A stretch of DNA of 64,000 nucleotides, taken from the NCBI RefSeq assembly GCF_008704795.1, contig NZ_CP023690.1, positions 5,094,501-5,158,500 of the forward strand, in the 5' to 3' direction. Below are positions 17,293 to 25,678 of this stretch, one piece after another. The position numbers were made by a program, and so were the translations under genes. Position 1 is the first letter of the stretch. Each line of letters opens with the position of its first letter. The DNA comes from Streptomyces spectabilis. GTDB taxonomy: Bacteria; Actinomycetota; Actinomycetes; Streptomycetales; Streptomycetaceae. A model generated the notes under the pieces. It searched no databases. It had not been told where the DNA came from and was given only the letters and a program-made list of their open reading frames with translations.

Positions 17293-18858
17293 ATGGACGG
17301 GCTTGCAGCACAGGGCAAGGACGACCGGGGGGAGGAAACGGGCGGCGCGGCCCCGGTGCGTGACCCGAAACGTTGGCTGATCCTCGTCGTGCTGTGCCTG
17401 AGCACGCTGGTCCTGGTCGTGGACAACATGATCCTGACCGTGGCGATCCCGCCCATCGCCGAGGACATCGACGCCACCGCCTCCGACATCCAGTGGATCC
17501 TCGACTCGTACATGCTGGTCTTCGCGGGCCTGCTGCTGACGTCCGGTTCACTCTCGGACCGCTTCGGGCGCCGCAAGGTGATGGTGATCGGCCTCGTCCT
17601 CTTCGGCGCGGCCTCACTGATCGCGACGATCGCGAACAGCCCCGAGCAGCTGATCGCGGGCCGCGTGCTCATGGGCATCGGCGGCGCGCTGATCATGCCC
17701 AGCACCCTCTCGATCCTCATCACCGTCTTCGATGAGGAAGAGCGGCCCAGGGCCATCGCGGCCTGGAGCGCCGTGGCGATGGTCGGCCTCGTCGGCGGCC
17801 CGGTGTTCGGCGGCGCCCTGCTCGGCCACTTCTGGTGGGGCTCGGTCTTCCTGATCAACCTGCCCATCGTGGGCCTCGCGATCATCGCCGCGCTCATCCT
17901 GATGCCGGAGTCCAAGGGGCCCTGGCGCAAGGCCGACCCGCTCGGCATCGTCCTGTCGGTCGTCGGCATGGTCGCCCTCGTGTGGACGATCACCGAGTGG
18001 CCGAAGGAAGGCTTCGACCACCCGAAGGTGTTCGTCGCCGGGATCGTGGCCGTGGTCGCCCTCGTCGGCTTCGCCTTCTGGGAGACGCGCGTCGACGAGC
18101 CGATGGTCCCCATCGAGCTGTTCCGCAACCGCGTCTTCACCGGCGCCAGCTTCTCGATCGTCCTGCTGACCTTCGCCAACGGCGGTCTGCTGCTGGTCCT
18201 GACCCAGTACCTGCAGTTCGTCCTGCACTACTCGCCGACGAAGACCGGCTGGGCCTTCGCACCGCTCGCCGTCGCCTCCCTCGTCTTCAACACGCTGGGC
18301 GCCACGCTCGGCCAGAAGCTGGGCAACCGCGTCCTGGTGGCCGTCGGTCTCACCATCACCGCCGGCGGCTTCTTCACCCTCACCACGCTCGAGCCCGGTG
18401 ACGGCTTCAGCATCGTCGCCGTCGCCATGGTCCTGATGGGCATGGGCGGCGGTCTCGCGATGCCCGCCGCGGTGGCCGCCCTCATGAGCGCGGTTCCCGG
18501 TGAGCACGCCGGTGTCGGCTCCGCCCTCAACGACACCGTCCAGCAGGCGGGCGCCGCCCTCGGCGTCGCGCTCCTCGGCTCCGTCCTCTCCAGCACGTAC
18601 GCCAAGGAGATGCCTGCCTCGGCCGGTGACGTCGCGGACAACTCCGTCGTCGAGGGCCTCGCCGAAGCCGCCCGTACGGGGAACGCGGCCCTTGGGGACG
18701 CGGTGCGGTCCGCCTTCACCGACGCGATGTCCGCGACCTTCGTGACCGGGGCGGCCGCCGTCCTCGTCGCCGCGGTCCTCTCCCTCTTCCTGATGAAGCC
18801 CGGGCCCGACGCGCCCGCCGTCGACGAGGACCGGGAGCCGGACCTCGTCTCCCACTGA
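17293..18858 (+). CDS. MFS drug exporter, DHA2 (14-TM) family
   Basis: A 521-residue transporter of the EmrB/QacA DHA2 type. The start is ATG 17293 with GAGGAGG at 17282-17288. It has 14 predicted helices. The N-terminal VDNMILTVAIPPIAEDI motif, motif A GSLSDRFGRRK near residue 90, and the motif C-like GLVGGPVFGGALLGHFWW are typical of proton-driven drug antiporters. Induction by its substrate through the divergent TetR protein is inferred from the two operators. A hairpin with a TTCG loop follows. Confidence 0.94.
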   Translation: MDGLAAQGKDDRGEETGGAAPVRDPKRWLILVVLCLSTLVLVVDNMILTVAIPPIAEDIDATASDIQWILDSYMLVFAGLLLTSGSLSDRFGRRKVMVIGLVLFGAASLIATIANSPEQLIAGRVLMGIGGALIMPSTLSILITVFDEEERPRAIAAWSAVAMVGLVGGPVFGGALLGHFWWGSVFLINLPIVGLAIIAALILMPESKGPWRKADPLGIVLSVVGMVALVWTITEWPKEGFDHPKVFVAGIVAVVALVGFAFWETRVDEPMVPIELFRNRVFTGASFSIVLLTFANGGLLLVLTQYLQFVLHYSPTKTGWAFAPLAVASLVFNTLGATLGQKLGNRVLVAVGLTITAGGFFTLTTLEPGDGFSIVAVAMVLMGMGGGLAMPAAVAALMSAVPGEHAGVGSALNDTVQQAGAALGVALLGSVLSSTYAKEMPASAGDVADNSVVEGLAEAARTGNAALGDAVRSAFTDAMSATFVTGAAAVLVAAVLSLFLMKPGPDAPAVDEDREPDLVSH

Positions 18859-18933
18859 CCCTGGCCCCTGGGCCTCCAACGGGCCCTGACCCAAGGTCCC
18901 CCTCCTACGGGGCCTGACCCCAGGCCCCCCGAC

Positions 18934-18953
18934 CCCGGGGCTTCGGCCCCGGG
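18934..18953 (+). terminator. TTCG-loop hairpin after MFS gene
   Basis: CCCGGGGC (18934-18941), loop TTCG, GCCCCGGG (18946-18953). It lies 76 bp past the exporter stop codon. Confidence 0.6.
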
Positions 18954-19705
18954 CCCCCGGACCACCCGGGCCCCCGGACCACGGGGGTTCGGCCCCCCGG
19001 GCCCCCTACCACGGGGTCCGACCCTGGGCCCTCTCCACGGGGCTTCGGCCCTGGGCCTCCGGCGGGTCACCTCCCGCCCGGCCCTCCATAGATCCCCCGG
19101 CGACACCCGCGATCCTCCCCCGGCTCGCGGGTTGTCGCCGTTCTGGGCCCCTTCCACGGGGCCCTTCCCCTTTCCACGGGGCTCTTCCGCTCCCACGGGC
19201 GGGCTCTTCCCCTTCTACGGGGCTCTTCCCCTTCCACATGACGCGGCCTCGCCCCGCCGGGGTGGTCCCACCCACCCGCCCCCATCGGGTCTGTTCCCTC
19301 GGGCGGGAGCGCCCTGGCCTGGCGGGGCTCGGCCGCGACGCGGGGTGCTTGTGGGGGTGCCGCCCGCGCTTCTGCCCGGGCGCGGGGCGTTCGCCGCTGG
19401 TGCCTCCCCCTGCGCTTCTGCCCTGGTGACATGGGGCTGCGCTGCGCGCCGCCGGGGTGGTCCCACCCACCCGCCCCCACCGGGTCTGCTCCCTCGGGCA
19501 GGAGCGCCCTGGCCTCGCGAGGCCCGACCCCGACGCGGGGCGCTACCGCGCAGTGGGTGGCGCCACCGCTACCGCGGCGGATGCTTTCCCACCCTCCCAC
19601 CCGAAACTCCCGAGCTTCGCGGGCCGAGCCCCAAAGGCCCCCCTCGCAGATGGGGGCGGGCGGGTGGGACTGCCCCCGGCTTCGCAGGCGGACCCGGGGC
19701 TGGGT

Positions 19706-19970
19706 GTGCCGGTGGTGCCCTCGCAGGCTTTTCGCCGGGGTGGGGTGGGCGGTGAGTCTGCCCCTCGGTGTTGCGATGGCTGGGCCTGGTGCCGGTGGTG
19801 CCCTCGCAGGCTTTCGCTTGGGTGGGGGTGGGTGGTGGGGCTGCCCCCGGTGTTGCGATGGGTGGGCCGGGTGTGGGGTGTGCCGGTGGTGCCTCGCAGG
19901 CTTTCGCTTGGGTGGGGGTGGGTGGTGGGGCTGCCCCCGGTGTTGCGATGGCTGGGCCCGGTGTGGGTGT
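19706..19970. repeat. Three imperfect 83-91 bp tandem units with G-quadruplex-type runs
   Basis: Units begin at 19706, 19789 and 19880. The second and third contain the same G-run string at 19820-19840 and 19910-19930 (GGG, GGGGG, GGG, GGGG with short T/TGGT loops), and each ends near GTGTTGCGATGG. Confidence 0.75.
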
Positions 19971-20384
19971 AGTGCACGCGGGCCCCGTCGCGAGGGCTGG
20001 CCCTGGATTCGTGTGGCTGGGCCGGTGGGGGTGGCCCGCATGCATGCGCCGGGGTGGGGGTGGGGCCACCTATGGCTCCGCGCAGCTGGGCCCGGCCGGG
20101 GGGTGCTGCCTGAGGTGCCCCGCAGATCCTCGGGGCGGGGGCGGTGGCCGGGCCCGGTGCTTGCCCGTGGTGCCGCACAGGCCCTCCCCGGGTGCCCCCA
20201 GCTGCGCACGGCCGGGCCCGGTGCGTGGGGCCCTCAAGGTGGGCGGGGCCGCTCCGGCGTGAGGTGTGGGCCCAGGGGCCCCGCCCCGGGGGGGCTCACC
20301 CCGAAGTCGCCCTGGTCCGGGCGGCCCCCGCCCACGGCAGGGCTTGGGCGGGCGGGTGTCGGTGGGCGTGGTTAGCGTGGGGGA

Positions 20385-20708
20385 ATGGCGTACGACGAGG
20401 TGCTGGCGGACCGGATCAGGGAACGGCTTGAGCCGGAGGGGGTGACCGCGAAGAAGATGTTCGGCGGGATCACCTTCCTGCTCCAGGGCAACGCCCTGGC
20501 CAATCTCTACGAGGAGGGCCTGATGGTGCGCGTCGGGCCCGAGGGGATGGAAGAGGCCCTGGGCCGCCCCGGGGCCAGGCAGTTCGTGTTCCGCGGCAAG
20601 GAGCAGAACGGCTGGGTGGTCCTCGCGGAGGAGACCCTCGACGACGAGGTCCTGGACGACTGGCTGAAGTGGGCGATGGAGGTCACGGCGGAGCTTCCGC
20701 CCAAGTAA
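20385..20708 (+). CDS. TfoX N-terminal domain protein
   Basis: A 107-residue protein made up only of the TfoX/Sxy N-terminal domain (MAYDEVLADRIRERL, KKMFGGITFLLQGNALANLY, GLMVRVG, FVFRGKEQNGWVVL). In gamma-proteobacteria Sxy is a competence co-regulator with CRP. In actinobacteria the domain occurs alone with no known role, so competence should not be assumed. It is the first of four same-strand small genes after the repeat island. Confidence 0.88.
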   Translation: MAYDEVLADRIRERLEPEGVTAKKMFGGITFLLQGNALANLYEEGLMVRVGPEGMEEALGRPGARQFVFRGKEQNGWVVLAEETLDDEVLDDWLKWAMEVTAELPPK

Positions 20709-20742
20709 GCGAGTCCGAGGGAGGGCAGGGAGGTACGGGGGG

Positions 20743-21219
20743 ATGAGCTTCCGGCTGGCGGCGTACGCCGTGTGCGTCGAGGGCGGGCGGGTACTGCTCG
20801 CCCGGCATGTGTCGCGGAAGGGCGAGAGCACCTGGACCCTTCCAGGGGGCAGGGTCGAGCACGCGGAGGATCCGTTCGACGCGGTGGTCCGGGAGGTCGC
20901 GGAGGAGACCGGCTGCGACGCGGTGGTGGAACGCCTGTTGGGCGTGGACTCCCGGGTGATCCCCGCGGCCGAGCGTGCCGTCCCGGGCGAGCTGGACCAC
21001 CAGAACGTCGGCGTCTTCTACCAGGTCCGCATCACCGGCGGGCAGCCGCGACCGGAGCCGGACGGCGGCGGCATCGCCGAGTCGGTCTGGACCCCGCTTC
21101 CCGATGTCGCGGGCCTGTGCCGGTCATCGCTCGTCGACGTCGGCCTGGCCCTGGCGCGGACCCGTCCGCCGACCGGCCATGTCGCCACCGTCCCGGTGGG
21201 CGGCCTGATCCGGCACTGA
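20743..21219 (+). CDS. NUDIX hydrolase
   Basis: A 158-residue NUDIX protein. The full Nudix box GX5EX7REUXEEXGU is at residues 36-58 (GRVEHAE, then REVAEETG), with catalytic Glu54/Glu55 for metal. Such enzymes hydrolyse nucleoside diphosphates linked to other moieties; the specificity cannot be read. It starts 34 bp after the TfoX-like gene. Confidence 0.92.
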   Translation: MSFRLAAYAVCVEGGRVLLARHVSRKGESTWTLPGGRVEHAEDPFDAVVREVAEETGCDAVVERLLGVDSRVIPAAERAVPGELDHQNVGVFYQVRITGGQPRPEPDGGGIAESVWTPLPDVAGLCRSSLVDVGLALARTRPPTGHVATVPVGGLIRH

Positions 21220-21303
21220 GGCGTCGCGGCCACCCGAGGACGTGTCCGGATCGAGCAGGAATGGAGAAGCGCGGCCCACGGGCCCGCGTCTAGCCTGCGC
21301 GTC

Positions 21304-21714
21304 ATGGACATCACCATCCACACGACGGCTCTCCCGCACGACGACCCGGACGCGTCGCTCGCCTTCTACCGCGACGTTCTCGGCTTCGAGGTCCGTGGCG
21401 ATGTCGGGCAGGGCAGGATGCGCTGGATCACGGTCGGCCCGGCGGGTCAGCCCGGCACGTCGATCCTGCTGGCGCCGCCCGCCGCCGACCCCGGCATCAC
21501 CGAGGACGAGCGCCGCACCATCACCGAGATGATGGCCAAGGGCACGTACGGCTGGATCCTGCTGGCCACCCGGGACCTCGACGCCACGTTCGAGAGGGTG
21601 CAGGCCGGGGACACCGAGGTCGTCCAGGAGCCGACCGAGCAGCCGTACGGCGTCCGGGACTGCGCCTTCCGCGACCCCGCGGGCAACCTCGTCCGCATCC
21701 AGGAGCTGCGCTGA
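21304..21714 (+). CDS. VOC-family (glyoxalase-like) protein
   Basis: A 136-residue vicinal-oxygen-chelate fold protein with two beta-alpha-beta-beta-beta modules (HDDPDASLAFYRDVLGFEV, then TYGWILLATRDLDATFERV and DCAFRDPAGNLVRIQEL). It belongs to the subgroup often paired with an AraC-type gene in Streptomyces, and here one follows directly at 21738. The metal-binding or resistance role is not determinable. Confidence 0.88.
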   Translation: MDITIHTTALPHDDPDASLAFYRDVLGFEVRGDVGQGRMRWITVGPAGQPGTSILLAPPAADPGITEDERRTITEMMAKGTYGWILLATRDLDATFERVQAGDTEVVQEPTEQPYGVRDCAFRDPAGNLVRIQELR

Positions 21715-21737
21715 GCAGCGACGAAGGGGAGGTTCTC

Positions 21738-22052
21738 ATGTGCAAGCCCGAATGGCGGCGCGCACGCGTCCAGGCGCAGCGACTGGACGATCTCGCGCGG
21801 CTGCGGCGCGTCCGTGACCGGATCGACAGGGAGTACGCGCAGCCGCTGGACGTGGAGGCGCTGGCCCGCGAAGTGCGCATGCCCGCCGGGCACTTGAGCC
21901 GCCAGTTCCGGGCCGCCTACGGCCAGTCGCCGTACGCGTATCTCATGACGCGCCGCAGCGAGCGGGCGACGGCCCTGCTGCGGCGGGGCGCCCCCGGCGT
22001 CTCCGGCCCGGACGGCTTCGCCGGGGAGGCCACCGTGGAGGTCACCACGTAG
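21738..22052 (+). CDS. Shortened AraC-type HTH protein, probably degenerate
   Basis: A 104-residue protein starting at ATG 21738. It has the first AraC helix-turn-helix (LDVEALAREVRMPAGHLSRQFRAAYGQSPYAYLMTRR). Full members continue past LLRRG with a second HTH (usually VTEVCFAVGFSS-type); here LLRRG is followed by an unrelated 20-residue tail and a stop. One of two DNA-contact motifs is therefore missing. The 3' end overlaps the convergent SDR gene by 11 bp. It sits next to a VOC gene, its common partner. A deletion derivative is the simplest reading. Confidence 0.7.
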   Translation: MCKPEWRRARVQAQRLDDLARLRRVRDRIDREYAQPLDVEALAREVRMPAGHLSRQFRAAYGQSPYAYLMTRRSERATALLRRGAPGVSGPDGFAGEATVEVTT

Positions 22053-22818
22053 GGCGGGCGCTCACCCCGCCGTCCACCACCAGGTCCACCCCCGTGATCC
22101 ACGAGGCGGCCGGCGACGCCAGGAACACGCAGGCCGAGCCCACGTCCTCGGCCCGGCCGAGGCGGGAGAGGGGCGCGGCCCGGCCCCACCGCTCCACCCC
22201 CTCGGGCCAGTCCTCCGCGAGCCCCGGCCGCCCGATGAGCCCCGGCGACACGCTGTTCACACGCACCCCGGCGGCCCCGTACTCCACGGCAGCCGCACGC
22301 GCGAACATGATCAGCGCCGCCTTCGACGAGGCGTAGTGCGCGTGTCCCGGGGCGGGCTGGTGTCCCTCGATGGAGGCGATCTGGGTGACGCTGCCGCCGC
22401 CGTCCTGCGCGCCCATGACCTCGGCCGCCGCCTGCGTGCAGGCGAACGCGCTGGTCACGTTGGCCTCTTGGAGCTCTCGCCAATCGGCCGCGGTCATGCC
22501 GGGCAAGGGCTGCACCGGCTGCACCCCGGCGTTGTTCACCAGAGCGTCGAGCCGTCCCCGCCAGTCGCGGGCCGCGCCGATCAGGCGTCGGCACTCGTCC
22601 TCCTCGCGCAGGTCGGCCGCCACGACGAGCGCGTCCCCGCCCGCCTCGCCGATCTCCTCGGCCAACTCCCGCGCCCGCTCGCCCTGTTCGCGGCAGTGCA
22701 GGACCACCGCCGCCCCGGCCGCCGCGAACCGCCGGGCGATCCCGCCGCCCAGCAGCCCACTGGCCCCGGTCACCAGGGCCACGCGCCCTTCCAGCGAGGG
22801 CAGTTCGGGGTCAGTCAC
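22042..22818 (-). CDS. Short-chain dehydrogenase/reductase
   Basis: A 258-residue classical SDR starting at GTG 22818. It overlaps the upstream cupin stop by 8 bp, so translation is probably coupled. The cofactor motif is TGASGLLGGGIA, with NNAG, the catalytic Ser in IASIEG and YASSK (Tyr and Lys), ending with WITGVDLVVDGG. It catalyses NAD(P)-dependent oxidation or reduction of an alcohol/ketone; the substrate is unknown. It is last in a run of ATPase, cupin and SDR genes. Confidence 0.9.
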   Translation of the reverse strand: MTDPELPSLEGRVALVTGASGLLGGGIARRFAAAGAAVVLHCREQGERARELAEEIGEAGGDALVVAADLREEDECRRLIGAARDWRGRLDALVNNAGVQPVQPLPGMTAADWRELQEANVTSAFACTQAAAEVMGAQDGGGSVTQIASIEGHQPAPGHAHYASSKAALIMFARAAAVEYGAAGVRVNSVSPGLIGRPGLAEDWPEGVERWGRAAPLSRLGRAEDVGSACVFLASPAASWITGVDLVVDGGVSARPTW

Positions 22819-23281
22819 GGCACAGCTCCCTGATTCTCGTCGCCTGGCGCGGATACGCGGCCGCCAGCGCGTCCGCATCCCCGCCCTCGAAATCCTCGTC
22901 TATGAACCCGGGCGCCATCGTCGTACCGAAGAGCGCCCACGCGCCGCCGTCCCGCACCCGCGCCCCCATCCACGCACCCGCCGGTACGACGGTCTGGAAC
23001 TCCCCGTCCCCCGGACCCAGTACGCGCACCTCGTCGCTGCCGTCGGGGTGCAGGAGCAGCAGTTCGAGCGCGTCACCCCGGTAGAAGTGCCACACCTCGT
23101 CGATCGGCAGGCGGTGCAGCGCCGAGAAGTCGCCCGGCTCGGCGGTCAGCAGCATGATGATCGCCGTCCCCACGGGGCGCCCCGCCGCGTCCGGCGGACC
23201 CGCCCACGTCCTGCGGAACCGGCCCCCCTCGAACTCCAGCGGCACCAGCCCGTGCTCGGCGATCAGTTCCTCAGGGGTCAC
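22811..23281 (-). CDS. Cupin protein (DUF985 type)
   Basis: A 156-residue cupin starting at GTG 23281 (VTPEELIAEHGLVPLEFEGGRFRRTW). The DUF985-type motifs are FSALHRLPIDEVWHFYRGD (metal His and Glu), GEFQTVVPAGAWMGAR and FGTTMAPGFIDEDFE. The function is unknown. The start overlaps the end of the upstream ATP-binding gene by 11 bp, and the end overlaps the SDR gene by 8 bp. Confidence 0.88.
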   Translation of the reverse strand: MTPEELIAEHGLVPLEFEGGRFRRTWAGPPDAAGRPVGTAIIMLLTAEPGDFSALHRLPIDEVWHFYRGDALELLLLHPDGSDEVRVLGPGDGEFQTVVPAGAWMGARVRDGGAWALFGTTMAPGFIDEDFEGGDADALAAAYPRQATRIRELCRD

Positions 23282-23717
23282 CGTCCACGTCCTTCCCGTC
23301 GTCGCACTCGAACCAGATGGTCTTGCCCGCGCCACCAGGCAGCACCGTAACGTCCCACCGGTCCGTGACCGCGTCGACGAGCCTCAGGCCGTACCCGCCC
23401 TCCGCCGGTTCGCCGGCCGGGCCGCCGTCCGCCGGGGCGGGCAGCGCCGGGCTGCCGTCCGTCACCTCCACGCGGAGCCCTCGCGGGCGGCGCAGCAGCA
23501 GCACCGCGCAGCGGCGGTCCGGTACGTGCCGTACGACGTTCGCCACCAGCTCTGTGAGCGCCAGCTCGGCCTCGTCCGCGAGGCCTGCCAGGCCCCAGCT
23601 CCCCAGGTACAGCCGCAGGATCCGCCGCAGCGGTCGGGCCGAGTGCTCACCGACGGTGAAGCTCATCCGATAGCTGCCGCCAACTCCTTGGTCAAGGAGG
23701 TCAGTTGCGTGATTCAT
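23271..23717 (-). CDS. RsbW/SpoIIAB-like ATP-binding protein
   Basis: A 148-residue GHKL ATPase of the anti-sigma-factor kinase type starting at ATG 23717. It has the N-box ELALTELVANVVRH, the G1-type region EVTDGSPALP and the G2 region GGYGLRLVDAV. Small proteins like this act as anti-sigma factors/kinases or in developmental switches in Streptomyces. It is divergent from an XRE gene and a DUF397 gene only 76 bp away, the grouping seen at WhiJ/AbaA-type loci. Confidence 0.88.
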   Translation of the reverse strand: MNHATDLLDQGVGGSYRMSFTVGEHSARPLRRILRLYLGSWGLAGLADEAELALTELVANVVRHVPDRRCAVLLLRRPRGLRVEVTDGSPALPAPADGGPAGEPAEGGYGLRLVDAVTDRWDVTVLPGGAGKTIWFECDDGKDVDGDP

Positions 23718-23793
23718 GTCACTCAGGCTGACGCGCTGCGCATACCCTTGGCTACGCAACGAGAGCAACGCTGATGAGCGTTTGACGTTGGGG

Positions 23794-24651
23794 GTGAACC
23801 CTCCCGTGGTCCGCATCAATGAGCTTGATCCCAGTGCGTCCCCGCTGGACTACTACGGTTCGGAGCTGCGCCGCCTGAGAGAGGCGGCGGGCCTCAACCA
23901 GGCCGAGCTGGGCGGGTGCATCTTCTGTACGGGGTCCCTGGTCGGGCAGATCGAGACCGCGAAGAAGGTGCCCACCCGGGACTTCTCGGAGCGCCTCGAC
24001 GCTGCGTTGGGCACGGATGGTGCGTTTTCGCGCTTGGTGGGCCTGGTGCTGCGCAGCCAGTTGCCGAGCTGGTTCCAGGCGTTTGCCGAGATGGAAGCCA
24101 AGGCGACGTACATCTCCACCTACCAGGCCCAGTTGATCTATGGGCTGCTCCAGACCAAGGAGTACGCACGAGCGGTACTCGCCACCGGCATGCCGAACAA
24201 CCTGGATGACCTGGTTGCTGCGCGCATGGAACGGCAGCGAATCCTCACCCGCGAGCGTCCCCCACTGGCCCTAGTAATCCTCGACGAGGCCACCCTGCAC
24301 CGCCCCATCGGTGGCCGAGAGGTCATGCGCGGCCAACTCGCTCACCTATTGAAGTGTGCGGAACGGCGCTGGGTTCGCATCCAGGTGTTGCCGTACTCCG
24401 CAGGCGAACATGCCAGCTTGATTGGCTCGTTCACTGCGTTGCGCTTCGAGGATGATCCCGACCTCGTCTACACGGAGGACCTCATCTCCGGCCACATGAC
24501 TGCCAATCCAGAGACCGTCCGCGAAGCGGCCTTCCGTTACGCTAACTTGCAGGCCGCTGCCCTCTCTGTGGAGGAATCAGCGGGACTGATCACCCGCGTG
24601 ATGGAGGAACGGTATGGGCTACCAGGACCTGACGAACGCGCGGTGGCGTAG
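23794..24651 (+). CDS. XRE-family regulator with DUF5753 domain (WhiJ-like)
   Basis: A 285-residue protein, probable start GTG 23794. The N-terminal Cro/CI HTH (ELRRLREAAGLNQAELGGCIFCTGSLVGQIETAKKVPTRDF) is followed by the DUF5753 domain (PSWFQAFAEMEAKATYISTYQAQLIYGLLQT onward). Streptomyces has many such genes next to small DUF397 proteins; WhiJ is the studied case and restrains sporulation. The base composition is less GC-biased than its neighbours, common for this family. GTG 23806 is another possible start. Confidence 0.9.
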   Translation: MNPPVVRINELDPSASPLDYYGSELRRLREAAGLNQAELGGCIFCTGSLVGQIETAKKVPTRDFSERLDAALGTDGAFSRLVGLVLRSQLPSWFQAFAEMEAKATYISTYQAQLIYGLLQTKEYARAVLATGMPNNLDDLVAARMERQRILTRERPPLALVILDEATLHRPIGGREVMRGQLAHLLKCAERRWVRIQVLPYSAGEHASLIGSFTALRFEDDPDLVYTEDLISGHMTANPETVREAAFRYANLQAAALSVEESAGLITRVMEERYGLPGPDERAVA

Positions 24652-24874
24652 GTCTTCGTACAGCGGCAACACAGGTGGCGAATGCGTGGAGTGCGCCCCC
24701 CTCGACGGCGCGGCCTGGCGCAAGTCCTCGCACAGCGGTAGCACCGGCGGCGACTGCCTAGAAGTCACCGAACTGCCCGGCCCCCACATAGCCATCCGCG
24801 ACAGCAAGCGCCCCGCCGGGCCCCACCTCACCGTCTCGGCAGCGGCCTTCACGGCCCTCGTGAGCACCCTCTAG
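24614..24874 (+). CDS. DUF397 protein with duplicated motif
   Basis: An 86-residue protein starting at ATG 24614 inside the 3' end of the XRE gene (38-bp overlap). It holds two DUF397 motifs back to back: ARWRRSSYSGNTGGECVE and AAWRKSSHSGSTGGDCLE, then HIAIRDSKRP. Most family members have a single copy at about 65 residues. DUF397 proteins work with the adjacent XRE regulator in developmental and antitoxin-like switches. Confidence 0.9.
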   Translation: MGYQDLTNARWRRSSYSGNTGGECVECAPLDGAAWRKSSHSGSTGGDCLEVTELPGPHIAIRDSKRPAGPHLTVSAAAFTALVSTL

Positions 24875-24998
24875 GCACCGGGGGCCCGGGGGCGGCAGCC
24901 CCCGGTTCGGGAAGGGGCGGGCCTGGGGCGCCCCGCGAGGGCACCCGCCGCGGCAAATTCGCTGGCATCCGCCCCGCCGGACCCCGCACGCTGACCTC

Positions 24999-25592
24999 GT
25001 GGAACACCCCAAGCACCAGATCCGAGCCGCCCACACCGACACCACCGTGACCGTCTACCAGGCGTACGCCCCCCACATCGGGGAGCCCACCGCCCGGAAC
25101 GGGCGGTTCCCCGCCGCGTGGCGGCGGGAGCGGATGACGTGGATCAAGCCCTCGTTCCTGTGGATGATGTACCGCTGCGGCTGGGGTACGAAGGAGGGGC
25201 AAGAGACCGTCCTGGCCCTGGAGATCAGCCGGGAGGGCTTCGACTGGGCCCTGGCGCACGCGTGCCTGTCGCACTACGAGCCGGGCGTGCACGCGGACGC
25301 CGCGGACTGGAAGCGGCAGCTCAAGCAGGCGCCCGCGCGGGTGCAGTGGGACCCGGAGAGGGACCTTCACCTGCGCCCGCTGCCGCACCGGTCGCTCCAG
25401 CTGGGGCTCGCGGGGGAGGCCTCCCGGCGGTACGCGGACGAGTGGATCGTCTCGGTCACCGACGTCACCGAGCGAGCCCGGCGCGTACGGGAGCTGGTGG
25501 CCGCGGGCGCCCTCGACCGCGCCCGTACGCTGCTGCCGACGGAGCCGGTCTACCCCGCCGGAGACGCCCTGCTCACCCACCTGAGGCCCTGA
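24999..25592 (+). CDS. DUF4291 protein
   Basis: A 197-residue protein of the DUF4291 family, with the family strings VYQAYAPHIG, RMTWIKPSFLWMMYRCGWGTK, HLRPLPHRSLQLGL and WIVSVTDVT. The function is unknown. The start is GTG 24999. It stands alone after the XRE/DUF397 unit. Confidence 0.88.
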   Translation: MEHPKHQIRAAHTDTTVTVYQAYAPHIGEPTARNGRFPAAWRRERMTWIKPSFLWMMYRCGWGTKEGQETVLALEISREGFDWALAHACLSHYEPGVHADAADWKRQLKQAPARVQWDPERDLHLRPLPHRSLQLGLAGEASRRYADEWIVSVTDVTERARRVRELVAAGALDRARTLLPTEPVYPAGDALLTHLRP

Positions 25593-25595
25593 GCC

Positions 25596-25651
25596 GTTGC
25601 GCCCCGATGGGGCGCGGGGAACGGCGCGCCCGGCCACAGCGAACCCGCAGG
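25596..25651 (-). repeat. Dispersed intergenic repeat, family 2 (reverse copy)
   Basis: Read on the minus strand it runs CTGCGGGTT, GTTCCCCGCGCCCC, then GGGGCGC, the same order as the copies at 28690-28742 and 50852-50930. It contains the hairpin GCGCCCC/GGGGCGC and sits at the 3' end of the DUF4291 gene. Confidence 0.75.
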
Positions 25652-25678
25652 CGACGTCGGCGAGGCGCATCGCGGCGC

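Larger units (their letters stand above)
18859..20384. repeat. 1.5-kb non-coding GC-rich island with internal repeats
   Basis: No frame here has a recognisable domain, a ribosome binding site or normal codon bias; all frames are open only because stops are rare at this GC. Visible structure: a run of short palindromic GGGCC/CCCGG pieces at 18890-19060; a direct repeat of about 100 bp (19253-19352 and 19448-19547, offset 195 bp, a few mismatches); and three imperfect units of 83-91 bp at about 19706-19970 sharing GTGCCGGTGGTGCC and CGCAGGCTTTCGC. It may be a decayed locus or expanded intergenic repeats. Confidence 0.7.

Noticed and set aside
18859..20384. Several overlapping open frames of 150-380 codons in the repeat island
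   Set aside because: Composition is dominated by short repeats, all frames are open together, no ribosome binding site or known motif is present, and codon bias is lost.
20385..20708. Competence regulator
   Set aside because: Only the TfoX N-terminal domain is present and no competence genes are nearby; the role in actinobacteria is unknown.
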